Below are positions 1-6,526 of a stretch of 8,901 nucleotides of DNA, piece after piece (within the stretch, counting starts at the first letter, position 1; each line of letters starts with the position of its first letter). The translations under genes and the position numbers were made by a program. Where the stretch lies: the NCBI GenBank assembly GCA_900764725.1, contig CAAFPB010000479.1, positions 1 through 8,901 of the forward strand, given 5' to 3'. The notes beneath the pieces were generated by a model. That model saw only the letters and a list, made by a program, of their open reading frames with translations. It did not search any database and had not been told where the DNA came from. The DNA comes from an uncultured Catenibacterium sp. GTDB taxonomy: Bacteria; Bacillota_I; Bacilli_A; Erysipelotrichales; Coprobacillaceae.

Positions 1-386
1 AAGCTATGAAAGAATTGAAAAAACATCATGAGATTACCCATTTTGATGATTCTATGATTTTTATCATCAATCATGTAATTGATGCTCTTGTAGCTAATCC
101 TACAATCTTGACCTTAATGAATAAAGACTTATCTCTAGGTGTCTATTCCCAGGAACTTACAAAGATTCTAGAAGAGACAGATCATCTTAGTCTATATGAA
201 TTATTTAAGGAAGGTGTAGAAAGAGAAAATCTTAACATTAAAAATATCGATATTACCTTCTTTACTATAGTAGAGCTTGTCGGTTCAACATGCTTTAGCT
301 GTATTGTAAATAAGGTTCCCTGCCCTATTGAGGAATATAAGCCTTATCTATTTAATTTAATACGTACTTTACTTCATGCTGCTTAA
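1..386 (+). CDS. TetR/AcrR-family transcriptional regulator, C-terminal part (5' end outside the window)
   Basis: The reading frame is open to the left edge of the window, so this is probably the 3' part of a longer gene; the first Met codon at position 6 need not be the start. The visible 126 residues are predicted mostly helical and resemble the ligand-binding/dimerisation domain of small Firmicutes TetR proteins, especially the stretch VELVGSTCFSCIV followed by PIEEYKPYLFNLIRTLL at the end. The helix-turn-helix domain that would bind DNA (about 50-60 residues) is not in view. TetR proteins usually repress a nearby transporter or enzyme gene in response to a small ligand; the target cannot be read from this window. 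The only visible neighbour is the convergent carboxypeptidase gene, which is not an obvious target. The stop codon lies in the loop of the terminator hairpin. Family call is by motif memory, moderately sure. Confidence 0.72.
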   Translation, partial: AMKELKKHHEITHFDDSMIFIINHVIDALVANPTILTLMNKDLSLGVYSQELTKILEETDHLSLYELFKEGVERENLNIKNIDITFFTIVELVGSTCFSCIVNKVPCPIEEYKPYLFNLIRTLLHAA

Positions 387-406
387 CAAAAAAGCAGCAT
401 TTTTTT
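376..406 (+). terminator. Intrinsic terminator of the TetR-family gene
   Basis: The arm ATGCTGCT (376-383) pairs perfectly with AGCAGCAT (393-400) and is followed by a run of seven T (400-406). The TAA stop codon (384-386) sits in the loop. The right arm is shared with the opposite-strand terminator at 388-416. Confidence 0.88.
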
Positions 407-416
407 CTATGCTGCT
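388..416 (-). terminator. Intrinsic terminator of the D,D-carboxypeptidase gene
   Basis: On the minus strand, AGCAGCAT (416-409) pairs with ATGCTGCT (400-393), and six T follow (393-388). The TAG stop codon (409-407) overlaps the end of the first arm and the loop. The arm at 393-400 also serves the plus-strand terminator. Confidence 0.86.
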
Positions 417-1318
417 AAAACCTCATTTACATAATCAAGAAGCTTTTTAGTGTCTGTATAAGTTTCTTCACGTGAGTTTTCTTTAAATACAACTGTAATG
501 ATTGTTTTATTCTTTACTTTAGAATAAGTAACTAAGCATCTTTTCGCAAGATTAGTAAAGCCTGTTTTACCGCCAATGACTCTTTCATCATAATAGGGTG
601 AATCCTTATGGGTCATCTTTACATTCTGCATTGTACGATATTGATTTGATTCAAAGGTATAGCTTGGAGTAGAAATAATATTTCTTAATTCTTTATTCTT
701 ATAGAATGCTTTCGCAATAAGTGCCATATCCTTTGTACTGCATGTTTCTTTAAGCCATCCCTTTTCGGCATAGCTAAGTCCATGAGGATTAGATACTTCT
801 ACCTTTTGACAACCTAGTTTTTTGGCTTTCTTATTCATTGCGTTAATAAATGCATCATAACCACCTTGATAGTTTTCCGCAAGAGTGAGAGCCATTTCAT
901 TAGAACTCTTTAAAAGCATTCCACGAATAACATCCTTAAAAGGAATCTGTTCACCATCATGTACAGGTTCAGTATAGGCAAAGACACGATCTGGCAAGGA
1001 CATGATATTCTTTGTAGTAAGTAGATCATCATCCTTATAATAATCTATTGCGACAAGTGCACTTAATAGTTTAATTGTAGAAGCAGGATAACGTGATTCC
1101 TGTTCATTTTTTGCATAATAGACCTTTCCTGATTCTGCATCCATCACAACTGCTGATACTTCTTCTGTATTAAGTACTGGCTGAGGGATGGCTTTAATCT
1201 TCTTTTCTTTTGCGTTCTGTGAGATTGTATTTGTCTTCTTTTTTTCTGGCTGCTTTGAAGTACATGCACAAAGCATGAATGCAACACATATCATTGTAAT
1301 CCATTTACGATATTTCAT
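407..1318 (-). CDS. D-alanyl-D-alanine carboxypeptidase (peptidase S11), lipoprotein
   Basis: Predicted to remove the terminal D-Ala from peptidoglycan stem peptides outside the membrane, which limits cross-linking. All three serine penicillin-recognition motifs are present: STIK (Ser80, Lys83), SSN (138-140) and KTG (251-253, in GGKTGFTN). The N terminus has basic residues, a hydrophobic segment and a lipobox LCAC, placing the lipidated cysteine at residue 19. A Lys-rich linker (about 25-45) follows, then the catalytic domain runs almost to the end. The 303-residue protein therefore lacks the C-terminal beta domain and amphipathic helix that anchor DacA/PBP5 proteins of about 400 residues; the lipid probably replaces that anchor. 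I chose the ATG at 1318 over the in-frame GTG at 1330 because that GTG lies inside the Shine-Dalgarno sequence. It is transcribed divergently from recU-ponA. Family very sure; exact paralogue (DacA, DacB or DacF type) not decided. Confidence 0.93.
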   Translation of the reverse strand: MKYRKWITMICVAFMLCACTSKQPEKKKTNTISQNAKEKKIKAIPQPVLNTEEVSAVVMDAESGKVYYAKNEQESRYPASTIKLLSALVAIDYYKDDDLLTTKNIMSLPDRVFAYTEPVHDGEQIPFKDVIRGMLLKSSNEMALTLAENYQGGYDAFINAMNKKAKKLGCQKVEVSNPHGLSYAEKGWLKETCSTKDMALIAKAFYKNKELRNIISTPSYTFESNQYRTMQNVKMTHKDSPYYDERVIGGKTGFTNLAKRCLVTYSKVKNKTIITVVFKENSREETYTDTKKLLDYVNEVLAA

Positions 1319-1326
1319 TTTTTTAA

Positions 1327-1334
1327 TCACCTCT
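1327..1334 (-). promoter_or_regulatory. Shine-Dalgarno site that decides the carboxypeptidase start
   Basis: The minus strand reads AGAGGTGATT before the ATG at 1318. The GTG at 1330 is part of this site and so cannot also be a well-served start, which favours the ATG. Confidence 0.7.
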
Positions 1335-1341
1335 TCAAAAC

Positions 1342-1370
1342 ATGATAACTATTTTAATCCTATTCATCAA
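1342..1370 (-). promoter_or_regulatory. Candidate sigma-A promoter of the carboxypeptidase gene
   Basis: The minus strand has TTGATG (-35, 1370-1365), a 17-base spacer, and TATCAT (-10, 1347-1342). The predicted transcript start near 1335 leaves a very short leader that begins almost at the Shine-Dalgarno site. Confidence 0.55.
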
Positions 1371-1409
1371 TCTTCTTCCATCATTTTTCATTTTTTTTGA
1401 ATGATAATA

Positions 1410-1418
1410 TGTTATAAT
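1410..1418 (+). promoter_or_regulatory. Candidate extended -10 promoter of recU-ponA
   Basis: TGTTATAAT combines a perfect -10 hexamer (1413-1418) with an upstream TGn. No good -35 lies 16-18 bases upstream, only a T-rich tract (1384-1398), as expected for an extended -10 promoter. The Shine-Dalgarno AAAGGAG (1427-1433) is 7 bases before the recU ATG. Confidence 0.6.
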
Positions 1419-1440
1419 GATTTGGTAAAGGAGAAATAGT

Positions 1441-2040
1441 ATGGTTAATTATCCAAACCTTAAAAAGGCACCGGCTAATATGTCTATTCCTAAGAAATCT
1501 ACTAGTAAGCATTATACTGCTTTTCGTGGAATGAGCTTAGAAGAAGACATCAACCTATCTAACACCTATTACTTATCTGTTGATCAGGCTGTCATATATA
1601 AGAAACCGACACCTATCCAGATTGTAAAAGTCGATTATCCTTCACGAAATAAAGCCCGTATAGTTGAAGCGTATTACCAGGCACCTTCTACTACGGATTA
1701 TAATGGTGTTTATAAAGGCAGATATATTGATTTTGAAGCAAAGGAAACCAAATCTTTACGATTTCCTTTTCGTAATATTTCTGAGCATCAGATCAATCAT
1801 CTCGCACGTGTTGCACGTCATGGAGGAATTGCCTTTATTATTATTGCCTTCACATCTGTAGGAGAAGTCTATTTGTTAGATGCTTCGATTATGGTAGAGC
1901 GCTTTTTTCATGACAAGAAGCAGCATATAAGTTATGATGAAGTGAAAGAAAGTGGACATCTTATTAAGCAGGGCTATCAGCCAAGACTTGCTTATTTAGA
2001 TGTAATCGATGAATTTTACCTTAAGGAGGACACTTTATGA
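1441..2040 (+). CDS. recU: Holliday junction resolvase RecU
   Basis: RecU cuts four-way DNA junctions made during recombinational repair and helps chromosome segregation in Firmicutes. The 199-residue length is normal for the family. The core signature is intact: FRGMSLEEDIN (28-38), KKPTPIQIVKVDYP (54-67), STTDYNGVYKGRYIDFEAKET (83-103) and the later DEFYL. The nuclease metal site is visible as Asp86, then Asp97, Glu99 and Lys101 in DFEAK, and Gln117 follows. The N-terminal tail (1-24) is basic and probably flexible, as in known RecU proteins. The ATG start has a good AAAGGAG site 7 bases upstream. The stop codon overlaps the ponA start in ATGA, so translation of the two is coupled. The recU-ponA pairing is a known Firmicutes arrangement that joins DNA repair to cell-wall synthesis. 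Very sure. Confidence 0.97.
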   Translation: MVNYPNLKKAPANMSIPKKSTSKHYTAFRGMSLEEDINLSNTYYLSVDQAVIYKKPTPIQIVKVDYPSRNKARIVEAYYQAPSTTDYNGVYKGRYIDFEAKETKSLRFPFRNISEHQINHLARVARHGGIAFIIIAFTSVGEVYLLDASIMVERFFHDKKQHISYDEVKESGHLIKQGYQPRLAYLDVIDEFYLKEDTL

Positions 2041-4694
2041 AAGTTCAATCAACCAAGGACCCTAAGCAGATAAAGAAAACAATCAAGATATGTATTATCG
2101 CATTATGTGTTCTTGTAGCGAGCGGTAGTGGTTACCTTGGATTTAAGATTTATCAACAAATCAGCAATTTTGATATTGATAATCTTACAACAACTTCCTA
2201 CTCTTCTCAGGTTTCTCAGGATGGAGAAACATATTACAAGTACGGTAGTTCTATTGGGAAATATGTAAGCTATGATGATATTCCTGAAGTAATGATTGAT
2301 GCTGTAGTTGCTGCAGAAGACTCTCGTTATTTTGTACATAATGGTTTTGATATTCCACGTATCATTAAAGCATTTATGTCAAATATCTTAGCAGGTCATA
2401 CTGTAGCTGGTGGTTCTACAATTACTCAGCAGCTCATCAAGAAGACATATTATCCTTATGAAGAAAAAACAATTGAAAGAAAGGTTGGAGAAGTCATTCT
2501 TTCTATTGAGGCAACTCAGCAGACTACTAAACAGAAAGTACTTGAGCTTTATCTCAATAAGATCTATTTTGGTAAGTCAACAAGTTCTATTGGTATTTAT
2601 GGCGCAAGCTACTATTATTTTGGTAAGAGTCCTGATCAGCTCACTTTACCAGAAGCTGCATTACTTGCTGGTACAATTAATTCCCCTGTTTCATATGATC
2701 CATTTAAGAATTTAACTCTTGCAACAAAAAGAAGAAATATTATTCTTAATTTGATGTATCAACATGGATATATTAGTGAAAAAGAAAGAGATAACGCGAA
2801 GAGCGTAAAGGTTGAAAACATATTAAAATATGATCCTGTTCAGACAAATGGAAAGTATGCTTCTTATGTAGACCGCGTTACTCAGGAAGTAAAAGAATTA
2901 GGTTATGATCCTAATAAAACTAAGATGACTATCTATACTTATATGGATCATGATATGCAGGAATATCTTGATGATGTTTCTTTAGGTAAGAACTATAAGT
3001 TTACTGACAGTGAGATGCAGGCAGCTGCTTCAGTGCTTGAATCAAAGACTGGACGTATTATTGGTTTGATGAGTGCAAAGGATTATCGTGCAAATAACTC
3101 CAATGCGACTTATCTAGATTATTCTTATACATTAAAGAATAGAAGACAGCCAGGTTCTTCTATTAAACCTATTATTGACTATGCAACTGCATTTGAATAT
3201 CTTAACTGGTCTACTGGACATACAGTAGATGACTCCGAGTTTACTCAGGGTAGCTGGCATCCAAAGAACTGGGATAACAACTACCATAATGATGTACTTC
3301 TTGAAGATGCTCTCGCAAATTCATGGAACTTAGCTGCCATCCATACTTTAAATAGTGTTGTGAAAAAAGTAGGTAATAATCAAGTTATTAGCTTCTTAAA
3401 GGGTCTAGGCTACAACATGGATGATGAAGATTTCAACTTAAACTATGCAATTGGTGGTTGGAAGTATGGTACAACACCTACTATGCAGGCAGCTGCTTAT
3501 GCAGCTATCTCAAATGGTGGTACATATATTAAGCCACATACAATTCAGAAAATCGTTATTAATACAACTGGCGAAACAATTAATGTAGATGATGATATTC
3601 AGAAACAGGCAAGTGAAGGCATGAAAGATTCTACTGCTTTCTTACTTCGTCAGGTTATGACAAGTTATGTTAAGAGTAATGGAAGTTATTCAGCATTCGA
3701 TATTGGTTCTCAGATTGGTGCAAAGACTGGTACTTCTAACTTCGATGCAACTATCCCAGCTTTAGCTGGTAAGGATAAAGACCATTGGCTTTGTGCTTAT
3801 TCACCAGATTATGCATGGGCTTGCTGGAATGGTTTCCCTGCAGAAATATCTACAAAGAAACATAAATATCTAGCAAGTGGTATGAATGATGCCAAGGCAA
3901 TTGCGGCAAAGATTGCGAAGAAGCTTGCCACTCGTAAAATGCAAAATAGCTATGAAACACCTAGTACTGTTGAACAGGCACGTATGGTTAAGGGTGCCTA
4001 TCCATATGTATCTCCAAGTTCTTCTACACCAGAAGAAAAGATTATGACTGCATGGTTTGTTAAGGGACATGGTCCTAGTGGTGTGGATGATGGTTCATCT
4101 TATGCTGATGAATATAAAGTACCTGAATTAACATCATTCAATGCCTCATTGAATTCAAATAATTCAATATCTGTCACATTTGGTTCTTATGATCCAGAAT
4201 ACGAAGGTAAGATCTCTTGCGTTGTAGAAATCAGTGATGGTTCTTCTACTAAGACTGAAACATTATCTTCTACAAGTGGTACACTTGAATATCGTACTGA
4301 ATCAGGTAAGACATATACAGTGACTGGTTATTATAAATTAACAAGTGGAAGCACTACTTCAAATAAGAAGTCAGTAAGATTATCAACTGGAAGTACTGCC
4401 GTCGGTACTGCAAACTTCAGTGTCACTGCAAATGGTACAGCTGTATCAAACGGTGCAACTATTTCAGCCACTTCAGTCAATGTCAGCACATCTGGTCCAA
4501 GTGGACATACAATGATTGTGACATGTAATGGTAATAGTCAATCATTGAATTGTGGAAGCAGTGCTACAATTAGTGGATTAACTAGTGGAAGATCTTATAC
4601 AATTTCATTCACTGAAAAGAATTCAAGTGGTGATACTAAGACAATTGGTTCTATTCATTTCACAGTACAGACAACTGATACACAAGAACAGTAA
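2037..4694 (+). CDS. ponA: Class A penicillin-binding protein (PBP1A/PonA type), bifunctional
   Basis: Polymerises lipid II into glycan strands and cross-links stem peptides at the outer membrane face. A short cytoplasmic tail is followed by one membrane segment (about 15-37). The glycosyltransferase domain (GT51) shows VAAEDSRYFVHNGFD with catalytic Glu94, GGSTITQQLIKKTY (125-138), ERKVGEVILSIE (147-158) and KVLELYLNKIYFG (167-179). The transpeptidase domain shows the active serine in SSIK (374-377), SWN (429-431) and KTGTS (563-567). From about residue 695 to 880 there is a Ser/Thr-rich tail that looks like two beta-sandwich (Ig/FN3-like) modules. B. subtilis PonA also carries a C-terminal FN3-type domain, so the layout has precedent. 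AAGGAGG (2023-2029) lies 7 bases before the ATG. It is the second gene of the recU operon, and its stop codon begins the terminator stem. Confidence 0.96.
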   Translation: MKVQSTKDPKQIKKTIKICIIALCVLVASGSGYLGFKIYQQISNFDIDNLTTTSYSSQVSQDGETYYKYGSSIGKYVSYDDIPEVMIDAVVAAEDSRYFVHNGFDIPRIIKAFMSNILAGHTVAGGSTITQQLIKKTYYPYEEKTIERKVGEVILSIEATQQTTKQKVLELYLNKIYFGKSTSSIGIYGASYYYFGKSPDQLTLPEAALLAGTINSPVSYDPFKNLTLATKRRNIILNLMYQHGYISEKERDNAKSVKVENILKYDPVQTNGKYASYVDRVTQEVKELGYDPNKTKMTIYTYMDHDMQEYLDDVSLGKNYKFTDSEMQAAASVLESKTGRIIGLMSAKDYRANNSNATYLDYSYTLKNRRQPGSSIKPIIDYATAFEYLNWSTGHTVDDSEFTQGSWHPKNWDNNYHNDVLLEDALANSWNLAAIHTLNSVVKKVGNNQVISFLKGLGYNMDDEDFNLNYAIGGWKYGTTPTMQAAAYAAISNGGTYIKPHTIQKIVINTTGETINVDDDIQKQASEGMKDSTAFLLRQVMTSYVKSNGSYSAFDIGSQIGAKTGTSNFDATIPALAGKDKDHWLCAYSPDYAWACWNGFPAEISTKKHKYLASGMNDAKAIAAKIAKKLATRKMQNSYETPSTVEQARMVKGAYPYVSPSSSTPEEKIMTAWFVKGHGPSGVDDGSSYADEYKVPELTSFNASLNSNNSISVTFGSYDPEYEGKISCVVEISDGSSTKTETLSSTSGTLEYRTESGKTYTVTGYYKLTSGSTTSNKKSVRLSTGSTAVGTANFSVTANGTAVSNGATISATSVNVSTSGPSGHTMIVTCNGNSQSLNCGSSATISGLTSGRSYTISFTEKNSSGDTKTIGSIHFTVQTTDTQEQ

Positions 4695-4720
4695 GGATTC
4701 CAAAAAGGAATCCTTTTTTT
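4693..4720 (+). terminator. Intrinsic terminator of recU-ponA
   Basis: AAGGATTCC (4693-4701) pairs perfectly with GGAATCCTT (4707-4715) around an A5 loop, with a T run (4714-4720). The last two bases of the ponA TAA stop form the base of the stem. Confidence 0.93.
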
Positions 4721-4727
4721 CATGCAT

Positions 4728-4751
4728 AAAAAAGAATCCCTGAGGATTCTT
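4728..4751 (-). terminator. Intrinsic terminator of the ypmB-like - dnaD - nth operon
   Basis: On the minus strand, AAGAATCC (4751-4744) pairs with GGATTCTT (4739-4732) around TCAG and ends in a T run to 4728. The nth stop codon TAA (4752-4750) overlaps the base of the stem. It faces the ponA terminator about 8 bases away. Confidence 0.9.
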
Positions 4752-5385
4752 AGAGTTTCTTGTTCTTTTCTTTACATATATCTACTAATGGACATTCCGT
4801 GCAGTGAGGTGACATCGCTTTACAATGGTATCTACCAAAGAAGATCATTTGATGATGTGTTTTGATCCATCTATTTTTAGGAATAGTCTTCATGAGCTTC
4901 TTTTCTACAGTCAATACTGTATCATCCGCTTTCGCAAAACCAAGTCTTTTAGAGATACGTTCTACATGAGTATCTACCGCAATAGCGGGATAACCAAATC
5001 CTTCTGCCATGACAACATTGGCTGTTTTTCTTCCTACTCCTGGTAGCGTAATTAATTCTTTATGAGTAGCTGGTACAACGCCATTAAAGCGTGTCTGAAG
5101 AGCTTCAGCCATAGCCTTGATATTCTTAGCCTTATTTCTATAAAGACCGATAGAATGGAGATCTGACTCTAATTCCGGCAATGATGCATTCGCATATTCT
5201 TCTACTGTCTTATATTTTTCAAATAGATGAGATGTGAGTTTATTCACTGCTTCATCTGTTGTCTGTGCTGATAACATCACTGCAACAAGTAATTCTAGAT
5301 TATTAGAATGATTCAATACACAGCGAGCATCTGGAAACATTTCATCAAATGTATTGAGTATACGGTCCTGTTTTGTTTTAATCAT
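4750..5385 (-). CDS. nth: Endonuclease III, DNA glycosylase/AP lyase
   Basis: Removes oxidised pyrimidines from DNA and nicks the resulting abasic site (base excision repair). The 211-residue length matches the family. The helix-hairpin-helix LPGVGRKTANVV (114-125) contains the catalytic Lys120, and Asp138 lies in AVDTHVERISKRLG; both fall at the same numbers as in E. coli Nth. The C-terminal 4Fe-4S loop is complete with Cys188, Cys195, Cys198 and Cys204 (C-x6-C-x2-C-x5-C). The start codon overlaps the end of dnaD by 8 bases, and only a weak GGTGGG-like ribosome site lies just upstream, so translation is probably coupled to dnaD. It is the last gene of the operon. The dnaD-nth pairing is conserved in Firmicutes. 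Very sure. Confidence 0.97.
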   Translation of the reverse strand: MIKTKQDRILNTFDEMFPDARCVLNHSNNLELLVAVMLSAQTTDEAVNKLTSHLFEKYKTVEEYANASLPELESDLHSIGLYRNKAKNIKAMAEALQTRFNGVVPATHKELITLPGVGRKTANVVMAEGFGYPAIAVDTHVERISKRLGFAKADDTVLTVEKKLMKTIPKNRWIKTHHQMIFFGRYHCKAMSPHCTECPLVDICKEKNKKL

Positions 5386-5965
5386 TTTCCCACCAGTTAT
5401 AATTTCTTACTTCTTCACTTACTTCTGGCTCTTCTTCTTGATATTTCTTTATATAATTCTTAGAATGAGCCCAGTTTTCTAATACTCTTTCAATATATCT
5501 AAAAGAGAGTGCATTAGATTTTACTGCTTCCCTTAGGGCAGATACAATCATTTCATCATCATATCCAGTTCTTTTAAACTGATTGATATATTCAATATCC
5601 ATCGTACTCATTGTACGTCCAAAAGCATCTTCAAATATTTCAACAAGATTAACTTCTTCTTTCTTCTCTACCTTCATACCTAGTAATAGCTTTTCTAAAG
5701 GTTTAAAGTCAATTTTTAAGTTAATTCTATCTAGATAATGTTGATCAACAAGTCTAATCATAATATCATCAATTTCTTTAATAGATAAAGAAGAGAATTC
5801 CGCAATCTTTTGAGGATATATAGGTCTTACACCTAAATCATCTAATGTCATCATCAATAATAATATATGTGTTTCTTCATCTTTTAGTCCTATAGACTTT
5901 CCTTTAAGTAATAATAGCTTCTTAAAGTCTATACATTGGTAATCTTTCAATATTTCTATACTCAT
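5378..5965 (-). CDS. dnaD: DnaD-family replication initiation protein
   Basis: DnaD helps remodel the origin and load the replicative helicase (with DnaB and DnaI in B. subtilis), and acts in PriA-dependent restart. The N-terminal half (about 15-95) reads as the winged-helix DDBH1 domain. The C-terminal domain DDBH2 runs from about 107 to 172 (EIFEDAFGRTMSTMDIEYINQF...) and ends with the YxxxIxxxW-type motif as Tyr157, Val161 and Trp165 in YIERVLENW. An acidic tail (about 175-185) follows. Length of 195 residues is close to known DnaD. The ATG overlaps the stop of the upstream ypmB-like gene as ATGA. I see no Shine-Dalgarno sequence before it, so expression probably depends on reinitiation by ribosomes leaving the upstream gene. 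Nth follows with an 8-base overlap. Confidence 0.92.
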   Translation of the reverse strand: MSIEILKDYQCIDFKKLLLLKGKSIGLKDEETHILLLMMTLDDLGVRPIYPQKIAEFSSLSIKEIDDIMIRLVDQHYLDRINLKIDFKPLEKLLLGMKVEKKEEVNLVEIFEDAFGRTMSTMDIEYINQFKRTGYDDEMIVSALREAVKSNALSFRYIERVLENWAHSKNYIKKYQEEEPEVSEEVRNYNWWEND

Positions 5966-6453
5966 AGACGATAATACTTCACAAACTTTCCTTCATCTAA
6001 AGAGTAATAAAAATAATAGAGATGTTCATCATTCTGATATTTCCCAAAATAAACAAGATCACCATTTTCATAACCTATGGATAAACTACTTACATTTACT
6101 TTATATTCATTATTGATTGTATTGATGACATCTTCTTGTTTAGCGATAGAACCACTATAACTATCTACTAATTTATATTTAGTATTATAAACCTGATAGA
6201 CCTTCTTTTTCTTCTTATCTTTAATACGAATAATATAGTAGGTCTTAGAGCTGTTGTATTCATTGAAGTAATCGTCATAGTTAAGTTTATATTTATTAAT
6301 GATTTTATTTCTTTCTAATGCGATATCATTTTCATGATTAAAATAAGGAACATGTATATTCAACATACAGAAAGAGACAACAAGTAAAATAACCACTAAC
6401 ACCGCAATGATTACATGATAGATCCAGTTTTTATCTTTCTTATTATAATTCAT
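5962..6453 (-). CDS. YpmB-like membrane-anchored protein (DUF5590/PepSY-like)
   Basis: A 163-residue protein with a short basic cytoplasmic tail (1-10), one strong membrane segment (about 11-33) and an extracellular domain of about 130 residues rich in Tyr and Lys. The shape, with two small alpha/beta repeats (helix ERNKIINKYKL then strands YYIIRIKDKKKKKVYQVYN; helix QEDVINTINNEY then LVYFGKYQNDEHLYYFYYS), matches the PepSY/DUF5590 layout of B. subtilis YpmB. Function is not established for the family. The position directly upstream of dnaD-nth supports the call, since ypmB lies in the same locus of B. subtilis. I chose the ATG at 6453 because GGAGG (6463-6459) is 5 bases upstream; a longer reading from an ATG at 6486 has no comparable site and would start inside the candidate promoter. 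The stop overlaps dnaD. Confidence 0.75.
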   Translation of the reverse strand: MNYNKKDKNWIYHVIIAVLVVILLVVSFCMLNIHVPYFNHENDIALERNKIINKYKLNYDDYFNEYNSSKTYYIIRIKDKKKKKVYQVYNTKYKLVDSYSGSIAKQEDVINTINNEYKVNVSSLSIGYENGDLVYFGKYQNDEHLYYFYYSLDEGKFVKYYRL

Positions 6454-6474
6454 AACGACCTCCATAGTGCCACT

Positions 6475-6480
6475 ATTATA
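6475..6480 (-). promoter_or_regulatory. Candidate -10 element for the ypmB-like - dnaD - nth operon
   Basis: A perfect TATAAT lies 21 bases before the ypmB-like ATG. The position expected for -35 falls in the T tract of the upstream terminator and does not match TTGACA well. It is the only good -10 in the short gap. Confidence 0.42.
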
Positions 6481-6494
6481 GCGCATTTATGATT

Positions 6495-6526
6495 AAAAAA
6501 AAAGAGATTCATTAATTTGAATCTCT
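6495..6526 (-). terminator. Intrinsic terminator of the YugP-like peptidase gene
   Basis: On the minus strand, AGAGATTCA (6526-6518) pairs perfectly with TGAATCTCT (6511-6503), followed by a long T run (to 6495). The loop (6517-6512) contains the TAA stop codon of the peptidase gene. Confidence 0.92.

Noticed and set aside
1188..1400. Plus-strand open frame of 70 residues opposite the 5' end of the carboxypeptidase gene
   Set aside because: It lies antisense to a well-supported gene, has low-complexity Phe/Ile-rich translation caused by the Lys-rich opposite strand, and has no ribosome site or family likeness.
1397..1402. TTGAAT upstream of recU as a -35 box
   Set aside because: It lies only 10 bases before the TATAAT at 1413, too close for a normal promoter; the extended -10 reading is better.
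4825..5046. Plus-strand open frame opposite nth
   Set aside because: It is antisense to the conserved catalytic and iron-sulfur part of nth and has no ribosome site or recognisable domain.
6454..6486. Longer ypmB-like protein starting at the ATG at 6486
   Set aside because: That start lies upstream of the candidate -10 element, and the ATG at 6453 has GGAGG at proper spacing followed directly by the expected tail and membrane segment.
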